Part shown: positions 17,302 through 25,648 of the stretch, in pieces
Layout: the number at the start of each line of letters is the position of its first letter
Numbering within the stretch: the first letter of the stretch is position 1
Assembly (NCBI GenBank): GCA_902572735.1
Contig: CACGGX010000001.1
Location: 62,001 to 126,000 of the forward strand
Source of the DNA: an uncultured Alphaproteobacteria bacterium
Lineage (GTDB): Bacteria > Pseudomonadota > Alphaproteobacteria > HIMB59 > GCA-002718135
Reading direction: 5' to 3'
DNA length: 64,000 nucleotides
Position numbers and translations under genes: made by a program
Notes under the pieces: model-generated
Told to the model about the DNA's origin: nothing
The model's input: only the letters and a program-made list of their open reading frames with translations
Database searches by the model: none

Positions 17302-17973
17302 ATGAAATTTTTAAATAAAATAATTTTCTTTTTTTACAGAGAGTACAAATTAAATCTAAGTGGCTTTCAAGATATTTTAACAAATATAATTTTCTTTTTC
17401 GTTTCAATATTAATATTCATATTCTCTATTGGACCAGATGAGGAGGTAATTTCTCTTATTGGAGTGGGTATAGTATGGGCATTATTATTACTAAGCTCCA
17501 CATTGTCTTTAAAGAAATTTTATCAGGATGACTTTGAGAATGGTAATCTATTGATTATACATTTAAATGGGTTTAGTTTTGGATTTATTGCTATTCTAAA
17601 AACTATTTCGCATTTTTTGTTTGTACAAATACCTTTTCTATTATCAATACCAATTGCTTGTATCATACTAAATATTTCTGATGATAAATTCTTCTACTTA
17701 CTTACAAGTTTTAGCATGGGATCACTTACTCTATCTTGTTTAGGTTCAATTTCATCATCAATGAATCTAATGAATCATCGAAATTATTTACTGGGTAGCG
17801 TCATAGTTATGATATTTAGTGTTCCAATAATTATTTTTTCAATAGGTATAATTAATATAGAACAGAACTTTAATTCTCTTATAAATATATTATTTGGAAT
17901 ACTATTAATTGTTTTTGCCATAAATCCCTGGGCAAGCGGATTGTGTCTTAAACTTTCATTAGAAAATAATTAA
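17302..17973 (+). CDS. ccmB: haem exporter permease CcmB
   Basis: A 223-aa inner-membrane protein with six hydrophobic segments. The N-terminal RE(Y)KLNLSGFQDILTNIIFFF block corresponds to the conserved CcmB start, and GxVWALLLLSSTLSLKKFYQDDFENG to the central loop signature (ls..r.f..D...G.Le). It forms the ABC complex with CcmA and CcmC. Position between ccmA (5 nt) and ccmC (1 nt) supports the call. Confidence 0.9.
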   Translation: MKFLNKIIFFFYREYKLNLSGFQDILTNIIFFFVSILIFIFSIGPDEEVISLIGVGIVWALLLLSSTLSLKKFYQDDFENGNLLIIHLNGFSFGFIAILKTISHFLFVQIPFLLSIPIACIILNISDDKFFYLLTSFSMGSLTLSCLGSISSSMNLMNHRNYLLGSVIVMIFSVPIIIFSIGIINIEQNFNSLINILFGILLIVFAINPWASGLCLKLSLENN

Positions 17974-17974
17974 T

Positions 17975-18673
17975 ATGAAGTTCTTAGTTAATCCCAGTAA
18001 ATTTAATGAGATAGCTGATTATATATTTAAGCCAGTACTGATCTTATCAGTCATATTATTCGCTTTAGGATTATTATTTTCCTTCTATCTTTCACCAGAT
18101 GATTATCAGCAAGGATCAACTGTCAGAATAATGTATGTACATGTTCCAAGTGCATGGTTAGCTCTACTAACTTATGCAGTAATGACTCTTTATAGCATTG
18201 CAGCGCTTGCTTTTCGAATACCTTTTGGTTTTATTTTTAATACAGCAGTAGCTCCAATAGGAGCAGTTTTTACTTTAATATGTATAATCAGTGGATCTTT
18301 GTGGGGAAAACCAATGTGGGGAACTTGGTGGGTGTGGGATGCACGTTTAACTTCTGTTGCAATTCTTTTTATTATCTATCTAATTATTATTTTTATGAAT
18401 TTATCATTTGAAAATAGGATTGTAAGAGAAAAAGTCGTTGCAATATTTATTCTTGTTGGATCAGTAAACCTACCAATAGTTAAATTTTCTGTAGATTGGT
18501 GGAATACACTACATCAACCAGCAACAATAAGTAAATTATCAAAACCCAGTATTGATCCTTCTATGTTGACACCTTTAATTATTATGACATTTGCATTTAT
18601 GATGATTGGAATAGCAATAGCTATTTTAAGAATAAAAACAGAGATAATTTCAAGAAAATCTAATTTAAGTTAA
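17975..18673 (+). CDS. ccmC: haem lyase component CcmC
   Basis: A 232-aa six-helix membrane protein. The tryptophan-rich haem-binding motif WGTWWVWDARLTS is intact, and the flanking histidines occur in MYVHVPSAW and NTLHQPAT. CcmC loads haem onto CcmE in the periplasm. Length and motif order are normal. It is followed by a 61-nt gap before the tiny ccmD. Confidence 0.95.
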   Translation: MKFLVNPSKFNEIADYIFKPVLILSVILFALGLLFSFYLSPDDYQQGSTVRIMYVHVPSAWLALLTYAVMTLYSIAALAFRIPFGFIFNTAVAPIGAVFTLICIISGSLWGKPMWGTWWVWDARLTSVAILFIIYLIIIFMNLSFENRIVREKVVAIFILVGSVNLPIVKFSVDWWNTLHQPATISKLSKPSIDPSMLTPLIIMTFAFMMIGIAIAILRIKTEIISRKSNLS

Positions 18674-18734
18674 TTTGTGACTTTTAGTCCATTGGATTAA
18701 GTATCATTCCTAAGTATTTTTGTTATTAGACAGT

Positions 18735-18839
18735 ATGTATTTTTGGTATATTTTAGGATCTTATATTGCAGCCTTTCTTTTAATTTTTTTGTTATTATTT
18801 TTTAGTTACTTAAAACTTAAAAGAATAAAAAATAAATGA
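18735..18839 (+). CDS. ccmD: haem exporter protein CcmD
   Basis: A 34-codon frame between ccmC and ccmE. The product starts MYFWYILGSYIAAFLLIFL, has one membrane helix, and ends in a Lys/Arg-rich cytoplasmic tail (KLKRIKNK). This is the size and topology of CcmD, including the F-x-x-x-G-x-Y-x-A pattern. Its TGA overlaps the ccmE ATG as ATGA. CcmD helps release holo-CcmE from CcmABC. Too short to be found by length-based ORF calling. Confidence 0.85.
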   Translation: MYFWYILGSYIAAFLLIFLLLFFSYLKLKRIKNK

Positions 18840-19276
18840 GCTTACGCTTTCAAAGATTACTACTTATATTTCTTACTTTGGTAATTATACTAAGTGCAGT
18901 CCTACTTATTTTATATAATACAAGAGAAAATGTGTCGTATTTCTATACACCATCTGAAATTGATAAATCAGATATCATAATAAATAAAATAATAAGAATA
19001 GGAGGTTTTGTTGAAAATAATAGTTTTAATAAAATTTCTTCAAGTTCATTTAAATTTAAAATTACTGATGAAAAAGCATCTATACTTGTTACTTTCAAAG
19101 GCATTCTTCCTGATTTATTTAGAGAAGGGCAAGGTGCAGTGATAGAGGGTGCTTTTGTTGATAAAAATATTTTTAATGCAACTAACGTTTTTGCAAAACA
19201 TGATGAAAATTATATGCCAGCATCAATAAAAGAAGATCTGAAAGATACAGGTTATTGGAATAAAGAATATAAATGA
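18836..19276 (+). CDS. ccmE: cytochrome c-type biogenesis haem chaperone CcmE
   Basis: A 146-aa membrane-anchored periplasmic haem chaperone. There is an N-terminal helix (residues about 8-27) and an OB-fold. The covalent haem-binding His122 and Tyr126 are visible in AKHDENYMP, the family hallmark. YTPSEI and KIIRIGGFV match the conserved N-terminal part of the fold. It overlaps ccmD and ccmF by ATGA junctions, implying coupled translation. Confidence 0.96.
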   Translation: MSLRFQRLLLIFLTLVIILSAVLLILYNTRENVSYFYTPSEIDKSDIIINKIIRIGGFVENNSFNKISSSSFKFKITDEKASILVTFKGILPDLFREGQGAVIEGAFVDKNIFNATNVFAKHDENYMPASIKEDLKDTGYWNKEYK

Positions 19277-21135
19277 GTTCATTAGTTGGTTTTTTTAGCT
19301 TAGTTTTTGCCATAGGTATTAATTTTTACTTATTTTTATCTAGATACATATTTAAATTTCAAAAACAGAAATTTAATTTATTCATCCGCTTTTCATCCTT
19401 ATTAACTTTGTTGTCTTTTTTTTCATTAATGTATGCCTATGTGGTATCTGATTTCTCAAATTATAATGTCTTTCAAAACTCTCACTCAAATAAACCGCTA
19501 ATATATAAAATTTCAGGTACTTGGGGGAATCATGAAGGTTCGATGCTTCTGTGGCTTTGTATATTATCTATCTTTAGCTTATTTTTTTCTTTTACTAGAA
19601 ATATAGAGGATAATTTTCAAAAATTAACTTTGATTATTCAGGCTTTTCTTCATACTTTGTTTGGTCTATTTATAGTTTTTACCTCTAATCCTTTTCTCGT
19701 TAATTCAATATTAGTAAACGAGGGTTTAGGTTTAAATCCTATTTTACAAGATCCTGGGTTGGCTGTTCATCCTCCAATTTTATATGCTGGTTATGTTGGT
19801 TATTCTATAGTTTTCAGTATTGCAATAGCTGGTTTATTTCAAAATACAGATGATGAATGGATATATGTTGCTAAAAAATGGTCATTAATTAGTTGGACTT
19901 TTTTAACTGGAGGAATAGCTCTTGGTTCTTATTGGGCATATTATGAATTAGGATGGGGTGGTTGGTGGTTTTGGGATCCAGTTGAAAATATTTCACTAAT
20001 GCCTTGGATTGCTGGACTTGCATTAGTTCATTCACTCATGATGGTAAGAGGTGAGCAAGCTATTAAAAAATGGATAGTTTTTTTATCAATTCTTTGCTTT
20101 TCATTAAGTGTTTTTGGAACATTTTTGGTAAGATCTGGAATCTTAACAAGCGTACATTCATTTGCAGCAGACGCATCCAGAGGCATATTTATATTACTAA
20201 TTTTTTTTATTGTAACTGGATTTGGTTTTTTAGTTTTTTTGTTAAAAGAACCAAAAAAATCAAATGCTTTAAACTTATTATTTATCAATAAGGTTTCAGC
20301 GCTTGTAATAAATAATATTTTAATGATTATAGCTACCTTAACTATTCTTTTAGGAACTATATACCCAATTATAATTGAAGTTTTGTATAATAAGAGAATA
20401 TCAGTTGGAGGCCCTTATTTTAATGCAACAGTAATTCCTATAATGGTCCCTGGTTTTTTATTAATGAGTATTGCACCAATTTTATCCTGGCAAACAAATA
20501 AGATACGAAATTCAAAAAAATATGTACTAGGTTTTATTACCTTAAGTATTTTAGTTTTAATTCAATCATATTTTTTGGATTTTAATACATGGGGTTTTGT
20601 AGGGCTACTTTTAGGTTTTTGGATAGTATTGGCTTCAATTATTGCTATATTTTCTTCGTATAAAATTAAAATTAACATTAAGTTTTTTAAAATAATTAAT
20701 CCTCATGTAGCGCATATTGGTGTTGGTATTGCTATAATTGGTATCACTTGTTCTAGTGTTTTTCAAAATGAGTTAGATTTTAACCTTAATGAGGGAGATA
20801 AGTTTAATGTAAATGGAAAAACAGTTTTGTTTGAAAAAATAGAAATAATTAATGAGACTAATTTTCAATCTTTAAGAGGAAAATTTTTGTTTGATATTGA
20901 AAAAAATCAATCAAAAGAAATAGAGGCTGGAAAAAATTATTATCCAGTGTCAAAGATGATTACATCTGAAGCTGGTATTTTACATCAGTGGAATAAGGAC
21001 ATATATTTTATCCTTGGTGATCAAAAAAATAATGAGTGGTTTGTAAAAGTTTTAATTAATCCATTTGTTAGCTTTATATGGCTTGGAGTGATAATAATGA
21101 TGTATTCAGGTTTAATAGCAGTTTCTAGAAGATGA
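19273..21135 (+). CDS. ccmF: haem lyase subunit CcmF
   Basis: A 620-aa polytopic membrane protein, the cytochrome c haem ligase. The WGGWWFWDPVENISLMPW tryptophan-rich motif is present, along with GTWGNHEGSMLLW, VHPPILYAGYVGYS and the periplasmic histidines (HSLMM, SVHSFAADASRG). A C-terminal soluble loop and last helix are retained. Length is slightly below E. coli CcmF. It overlaps both neighbours by 4 nt. Confidence 0.96.
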   Translation: MSSLVGFFSLVFAIGINFYLFLSRYIFKFQKQKFNLFIRFSSLLTLLSFFSLMYAYVVSDFSNYNVFQNSHSNKPLIYKISGTWGNHEGSMLLWLCILSIFSLFFSFTRNIEDNFQKLTLIIQAFLHTLFGLFIVFTSNPFLVNSILVNEGLGLNPILQDPGLAVHPPILYAGYVGYSIVFSIAIAGLFQNTDDEWIYVAKKWSLISWTFLTGGIALGSYWAYYELGWGGWWFWDPVENISLMPWIAGLALVHSLMMVRGEQAIKKWIVFLSILCFSLSVFGTFLVRSGILTSVHSFAADASRGIFILLIFFIVTGFGFLVFLLKEPKKSNALNLLFINKVSALVINNILMIIATLTILLGTIYPIIIEVLYNKRISVGGPYFNATVIPIMVPGFLLMSIAPILSWQTNKIRNSKKYVLGFITLSILVLIQSYFLDFNTWGFVGLLLGFWIVLASIIAIFSSYKIKINIKFFKIINPHVAHIGVGIAIIGITCSSVFQNELDFNLNEGDKFNVNGKTVLFEKIEIINETNFQSLRGKFLFDIEKNQSKEIEAGKNYYPVSKMITSEAGILHQWNKDIYFILGDQKNNEWFVKVLINPFVSFIWLGVIIMMYSGLIAVSRR

Positions 21136-21656
21136 ACAGGATATTTATTTTAACACCATTAATAGTACTTTTAATCATATGTATTTTTTCACTAGTTTAT
21201 TTATTAAGTGGTAAAGATCCTAATAAACCACCGAGTGCACTCTTAAATAAAGATGTTCCTATTTTTGAAAGTAGTTCTTTGTATAATGCAAAGGATATAA
21301 TCAAAACAAAAGATATAAAAAATAAGAAGACCTTAATTAATTTTTTTGCTTCTTGGTGTAGTCCTTGTAAAATAGAGCATCCACTTTTTTTTGAAATACG
21401 TAAAAAATATCCTGAACTATATTTGTTGGGATTTAACCACAAAGATCCAACTTCTGATGCAAAAAAATATTTAAAGGATGATGGAAACCCATACGATTTT
21501 GTTGGTGTAGACTCTGATGGTTTAATTGCATTAGAATTTGGTGTTTTTGGTCTACCAGAAACGTATTTAATTAATGAGGATGGGAAGATTATCTATAAAT
21601 TTATGGGTCCGATAACAATGGATATTTTAAAAAATGAAATTGAGCCGCTTCTATAA
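21132..21656 (+). CDS. ccmG: thiol:disulfide interchange protein CcmG/DsbE
   Basis: A 174-aa membrane-anchored thioredoxin-fold protein. An N-terminal helix (about 5-25) is followed by the active site Cys76-Ser-Pro-Cys79 in FFASWCSPCKIEHP. The cis-Pro loop is GVFGLPETYLINEDG, as in DsbE. It reduces apocytochrome c cysteines via CcmH. The 3' end overlaps ccmH by 23 nt. Confidence 0.95.
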   Translation: MNRIFILTPLIVLLIICIFSLVYLLSGKDPNKPPSALLNKDVPIFESSSLYNAKDIIKTKDIKNKKTLINFFASWCSPCKIEHPLFFEIRKKYPELYLLGFNHKDPTSDAKKYLKDDGNPYDFVGVDSDGLIALEFGVFGLPETYLINEDGKIIYKFMGPITMDILKNEIEPLL

Positions 21657-22020
21657 TTTTTTATATATAATAATCTTAAGTTTTGTGTTTTTTACTTTAA
21701 AAATATTTGCAGTTGAAAATATTGATGAGAGAGTAAAAAAAATAACTTTAGAGTTGCGATGCATGACGTGTCAAAATCAAAGCATTTATGACTCAGATGC
21801 AGAATTCTCAAATGATATTAAAAAAATAGTTAAAAATAAGTTGAAAGCTGGAGAAAGTGAACGAGATATTAAGAAATTTTTAGTTGAAAGATATGGTGAA
21901 TACATTCTTTTTAGACCATTAATGAATTATAATAATATTTTTCTTTGGAGTTTTCCTTTTATATTACTAATAATTGGCTTGTTTTTTGTATTAATTAAGA
22001 GCAAACGAAACAAGGTCTGA
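21634..22020 (+). CDS. ccmH: cytochrome c maturation protein CcmH
   Basis: A 128-aa protein with a signal/anchor, the motif LRCMTCQNQSIYDS (Cys43, Cys46), and a C-terminal membrane helix. It handles apocytochrome thiols with CcmG and CcmF. The RYGEYILFRP stretch is the conserved end of the periplasmic domain. It is the last ccm gene here: no CcmI (TPR apocytochrome chaperone) follows, either as a separate gene or as a C-terminal fusion. Confidence 0.95.
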   Translation: MKLSRFYNFLYIIILSFVFFTLKIFAVENIDERVKKITLELRCMTCQNQSIYDSDAEFSNDIKKIVKNKLKAGESERDIKKFLVERYGEYILFRPLMNYNNIFLWSFPFILLIIGLFFVLIKSKRNKV

Positions 22021-22097
22021 AACAATTTATTTTGTTTTTTTTTATTTAGCTTATATGGTTTCCCTATAATTTAGAAATACTTCTTCAAGGAGGAAAC

Positions 22098-22931
22098 GTG
22101 AAAAAAATTTTAATATACTTATTATCAATTGGTATTTTTGGAGTTGCTTCAATTGCAAATTCACAAACAATAAGAATTGGTACAGAAGGTGCTTACCCAC
22201 CATGGAATAATCTTAATTCTGCAGGTGAACTAGAAGGTGCTGAAATAGACTTTGGTAATGAAGCTTGCAAGCGCATGGGTGTTACTTGTGAATGGGTAAC
22301 TCAGGATTGGGATGGTATAATACCTGCCCTTCTTCAAGGTAAATATGACATAATTATTGCTGGAATGTCGATCACCGAAGAGAGAAAAGAAAAAGTTAAT
22401 TTTACTACTGGATATATGACAGATGGCGCAAGATTTGCTGTTTTAAAAAATAGTGGTTTAGCAAATTTAAATATTTCAGGAATGGCTAAAGTTAATCTTA
22501 ATAATGCAGGTGGAAAAGAACAAGCTGCAATAGGTCAATTAATTGCTGCAATGGATGGTAAAACTGTCTGTGTTCAATCTTCAACAATTCATCAAAATTT
22601 CTTAGAAAAACACATGTCTGGTGCAGTCGATGTTAAACTGTATCAAGCAGTTGATGATCACAATTTAGATTTAGCTGCCGGAAGATGTGATGCGATTCTA
22701 GCTGACGTTGGATCAATTATTGACTTTATGGAATCTGATGGTGGTGTTGATGTTGCATTTACTGGCCCAACTTTTTCTGGTGGTGTTTTCGGTGATGGTG
22801 TTGGCGGAGCTGTTAGAAAAGAAGATACAGAAATCTTAGAGATGTGGAATGCTGCAATTGCTGAAATGTCAAAAGATGGAACTACTGCAGAAATTACAAA
22901 AGAGTGGTTTGGTAGAGATATTTCTATGTAA
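22098..22931 (+). CDS. amino-acid ABC transporter substrate-binding protein (family 3)
   Basis: A 277-aa periplasmic binding protein with a signal peptide ending near SIANSQ. IRIGTEGAYPPWNNLNSAGELEGAEIDF and WDGIIPALLQGKYDIIIAGMSITEERKEKVNFT are the hallmarks of the Lys/Arg/Orn/His/Gln-type family. The start is GTG 22098, placed by the strong AAGGAGG at 22086-22093. A TATAAT at 22065-22070 is a likely -10. No permease or ATPase gene is adjacent, so it is an orphan that must work with a transporter elsewhere. A strong terminator follows, suggesting a highly expressed single gene. Confidence 0.92.
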   Translation: MKKILIYLLSIGIFGVASIANSQTIRIGTEGAYPPWNNLNSAGELEGAEIDFGNEACKRMGVTCEWVTQDWDGIIPALLQGKYDIIIAGMSITEERKEKVNFTTGYMTDGARFAVLKNSGLANLNISGMAKVNLNNAGGKEQAAIGQLIAAMDGKTVCVQSSTIHQNFLEKHMSGAVDVKLYQAVDDHNLDLAAGRCDAILADVGSIIDFMESDGGVDVAFTGPTFSGGVFGDGVGGAVRKEDTEILEMWNAAIAEMSKDGTTAEITKEWFGRDISM

Positions 22932-22950
22932 TTTAAATAACATTTAATTT

Positions 22951-22980
22951 AAAAAGCGGTCTAACAAGACCGCTTTTTTT
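22951..22980 (+). terminator. intrinsic terminator of the binding-protein gene
   Basis: AAAAAGCGGTCT-aaca-AGACCGCTTTTTTT forms a 12-bp stem with a 4-nt loop and T tract. The T tract runs straight into the ATG of the next gene at 22981, leaving no space for a separate leader. Confidence 0.93.
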
Positions 22981-23640
22981 ATGACTAAAAATTATCCCTC
23001 AGAAAATTATTACAAAAATTTAAATTATTACAAAGATATGCATATAAATGGCTATCATTTAATTGATGGAAGAAAAAGAGATGCAAAAAATGCATATGAT
23101 GGAAAAAGTACTTTAGCTTTTGCACCAATTATTAAGAAAATTATTACTTATGAAAATATTAACAACATGATTGATTACGGCTGCGGAAAAGGAAATTTTT
23201 ATAGAAATGATTTTAATCTTGGAAATAAAAAAATACCAGCTCTAAGTAAATTTTGGAATATTGATATAAAATTATATGATCCGTGTTATGAAAAATATTC
23301 AAAATTTTCAAAAGATGAAACTTTTGATTTAACAATTTGCATAGATGTCCTCGAGCATATTCCTGAAACTGATATAGAATGGATACTTGAAAGATTTTTA
23401 AAAATATCAAAAAAATTTATTTTTATTAATGTAGCATGTTATGAAGCGATTGCTTTGTTACCTGATGGTAAAAATGCTCACATAAATATTCAAAAACCAA
23501 ACTGGTGGTCAAATAAAATTGAAAATTTACTAGAAAATCAAAAAGAAGTAAAAGTAATTTGTATTTGTACTATTAAAGATGATGGTAAAGTAAAACATAT
23601 TCCTTTAGAATATGGATGCAAAATCAAAGACTATTTATAA
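22981..23640 (+). CDS. class I SAM-dependent methyltransferase
   Basis: A 219-aa Rossmann-fold methyltransferase. Motif I is IDYGCGKGNFY and the acidic/post loops are LYDPCYEKYSKF, then DLTICIDVLEHIPETDI. It resembles the protein at 52941-53516 along its whole length (both have LSxFW, YDP, DVxEHIPE and DGxNxHI), so the two are paralogues. Full-length alignment with that paralogue (NYYKDMHINGYH against EKYKSFHKNG) supports the ATG at 22981, although it abuts a terminator. Substrate unknown; glycan or small-molecule methylation is possible. Confidence 0.8.
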   Translation: MTKNYPSENYYKNLNYYKDMHINGYHLIDGRKRDAKNAYDGKSTLAFAPIIKKIITYENINNMIDYGCGKGNFYRNDFNLGNKKIPALSKFWNIDIKLYDPCYEKYSKFSKDETFDLTICIDVLEHIPETDIEWILERFLKISKKFIFINVACYEAIALLPDGKNAHINIQKPNWWSNKIENLLENQKEVKVICICTIKDDGKVKHIPLEYGCKIKDYL

Positions 23641-23922
23641 ATGAATTCACTATTATATTTAATTATTCAAATTATTAACTTATTTCAGTTTATTTTGATT
23701 GTTTACGTTATTTTAACTTGGTTAGTAAACTTTAATGTAATTAATACTGGTAATCGATTTGTTTATAGCATCCTTGACACTTTATATAGATTGTGTGAAC
23801 CAAGTTTAAATTTAGTTAGAAGATACTTACCTAATTTTGGAGCATTAGATTTATCTCCTATTGTTGTTTATCTAGGTTTGTGGTTTATTAAAAGTTTGCT
23901 AATTGAGTATTGGCCAAGATAA
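23641..23922 (+). CDS. YggT family membrane protein
   Basis: A 93-aa inner-membrane protein of the YggT family, with two hydrophobic segments. The conserved blocks are YVILTWLVNFNVIN, LYRLCEPSLNLVRRYLPNFGALDLSPIV and the terminal helix. The family is linked to cell-division and osmotic phenotypes, with no known enzymatic role. It starts at the base after the methyltransferase stop and ends 2 nt before the folD ATG. Confidence 0.92.
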   Translation: MNSLLYLIIQIINLFQFILIVYVILTWLVNFNVINTGNRFVYSILDTLYRLCEPSLNLVRRYLPNFGALDLSPIVVYLGLWFIKSLLIEYWPR

Positions 23923-23924
23923 TT

Positions 23925-24803
23925 ATGTCACATATTTTAGATGGAAAAAAAGTAGCACAAAAATTAAAAGATAGGCTTAAAATAGAAATTGAAAATATAA
24001 AATCTAAATTTGATTGTGTTCCCGGATTGGCTGTAGTTCAAGTAGGAAATGTTGCTGCAAGTAGTGTGTATGTTAAAGCTAAAACAAAAGCTGCGAAGGA
24101 AGTAGGAATTAACGTCTTTGATCATCATTTAGAGGCGACAACTAATCAAGATGAATTAATCAATTTAATTAATCAATTAAATAATAGTGAAGATGTTGAT
24201 GGTATCCTTGTTCAGCTACCTCTACCCAAAACAATAAATGAAGAAGTTGTATTAAATAGTATATTACCAGAAAAAGATGCTGATGGTTTTCATCCTCTAA
24301 ATGTAGGAAAGCTCTCAATTAGCCCGAAGAATGATGAAAATTTAATGATACCTTGTACCCCTTATGGCTGTCTACTACTTCTGAGAGAGCTTGATATAGA
24401 GTTCGCTGGTAAAAATGCCGTTGTAATAGGAAGATCAAATATAGTTGGAAAACCTATGGCTCAATTATTATTAAAAGAATCTTGTACTGTTACAACAGTA
24501 CATTCTAAAACTCAGAATATTGAAGACATTTGCAAAAAAGCAGACATTCTAATTGCCGCTGTAGGAAAACCTGAATTTGTAAACAAAGATTGGGTAAAGG
24601 AAGGGGCAATTATTATTGATGTTGGTATAAATAGAGTCAAAATAAATGAAGAAAAATCAAAGCTAGTTGGAGATGTTTTATTTAGCGACGTAGAAAATAG
24701 GGTAAGTGCAATATCTCCGGTACCTGGAGGTGTAGGACCGATGACAATTGCATGCCTTTTAAGAAACACAACTATTTCATGCAAAAATCGATTAATTAAT
24801 TAA
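23925..24803 (+). CDS. folD: bifunctional methylenetetrahydrofolate dehydrogenase/cyclohydrolase
   Basis: A 292-aa FolD, which interconverts 5,10-methylene-THF, methenyl-THF and 10-formyl-THF with NADP. Signatures are YVKAKTKAAKEVGI (with the catalytic Lys of the YxxxK motif), GILVQLPLPKTI, DGFHPLNVG, VVIGRSNIVGKPMAQLL and PVPGGVGPMTIA. The frame is open five codons upstream from a TTG, but the ATG at 23925 gives the normal N-terminus MSHILDGKKVA. It converges on the GT9-like gene with a 4-nt overlap. Confidence 0.96.
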   Translation: MSHILDGKKVAQKLKDRLKIEIENIKSKFDCVPGLAVVQVGNVAASSVYVKAKTKAAKEVGINVFDHHLEATTNQDELINLINQLNNSEDVDGILVQLPLPKTINEEVVLNSILPEKDADGFHPLNVGKLSISPKNDENLMIPCTPYGCLLLLRELDIEFAGKNAVVIGRSNIVGKPMAQLLLKESCTVTTVHSKTQNIEDICKKADILIAAVGKPEFVNKDWVKEGAIIIDVGINRVKINEEKSKLVGDVLFSDVENRVSAISPVPGGVGPMTIACLLRNTTISCKNRLIN

Positions 24804-25645
24804 CTAATCTTATTAATATATTTCAAAAATACATCTACTGAGATTGCTTTTCTAGCTTCCTCACAATGACTACACAATTTTTTATACTCTCCACACGGAG
24901 ATAAATTATGATCATAATATATATTCTCATGGAAATCATAACCAATTGCTTCAGGGGTTATCCAACCTCCAAAATATAAAACTGCTTTTTTATTTAAAGC
25001 TGCGGCTACGTGCCCAAATCCTCCTTCAGGACCAACGTAAAAATCTGCTTCATTTAAAACAGCACATGCTAGACGAAAATCCATATCATTAGGAGAAAAA
25101 ACTGATAAGTTTTTTTTACTTTCCTTGTGAACCGATTGAATTACTAAAAAATCTTTTGTTAGTACATCAATTAGTTTTTGCCAATTTTTTGCTCCCCAAT
25201 CTTTATTTTGATGCTTGATACTAAATTGCCGATTATGAATTTTTGTAGATGAAGTTTCTAAAAAAATAATTTTTTTATAATTCTTTTTATTTGTTCTTCT
25301 CCAAAATTTTATTGCTTCTAGAATTATTTTCTTTGCTTCTACTTTTTCTTTCTTAGTAAAATAAATTTCTCCAGGATTAGGTTTAAATTTTTTCCAAACA
25401 TAATTTGTATTAGTGCTTTTTTCATAATCAATATAGGGTCTATTGTATGGATGATAATCAATAATATGTGTGGGTTTACTTTTCTCTAGATTTCTACAAT
25501 CAGATATATTTGGATTATTATCGTATACTATAGAATGATAGGCGCTTTGCTTTTTTGCTTCACCGATTACAATTTGTCTATCTGGAAATTGTTTTTTAAG
25601 TTTTGACGCTAATTTTGTTATTAGTAAATCGTCACCGTAACCCAT
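24800..25645 (-). CDS. glycosyltransferase family 9-like protein
   Basis: A 281-aa protein related to heptosyltransferase/GT9-type GT-B enzymes. The N-terminus MGYGDDLLITKLASKLKKQFP corresponds to the GlGDxl...p start of that fold, and VGPEGGFGHVAAALNKKAVLYFGG to the nucleotide-sugar site. A Cys-rich segment follows near the C-terminus (PCGEYKKLCSHCEEA). Acceptor and donor are unknown. It begins 3 nt after the argG stop on the same strand, so it is probably cotranscribed with argG. Confidence 0.72.
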   Translation of the reverse strand: MGYGDDLLITKLASKLKKQFPDRQIVIGEAKKQSAYHSIVYDNNPNISDCRNLEKSKPTHIIDYHPYNRPYIDYEKSTNTNYVWKKFKPNPGEIYFTKKEKVEAKKIILEAIKFWRRTNKKNYKKIIFLETSSTKIHNRQFSIKHQNKDWGAKNWQKLIDVLTKDFLVIQSVHKESKKNLSVFSPNDMDFRLACAVLNEADFYVGPEGGFGHVAAALNKKAVLYFGGWITPEAIGYDFHENIYYDHNLSPCGEYKKLCSHCEEARKAISVDVFLKYINKIS

Positions 25646-25648
25646 TTA

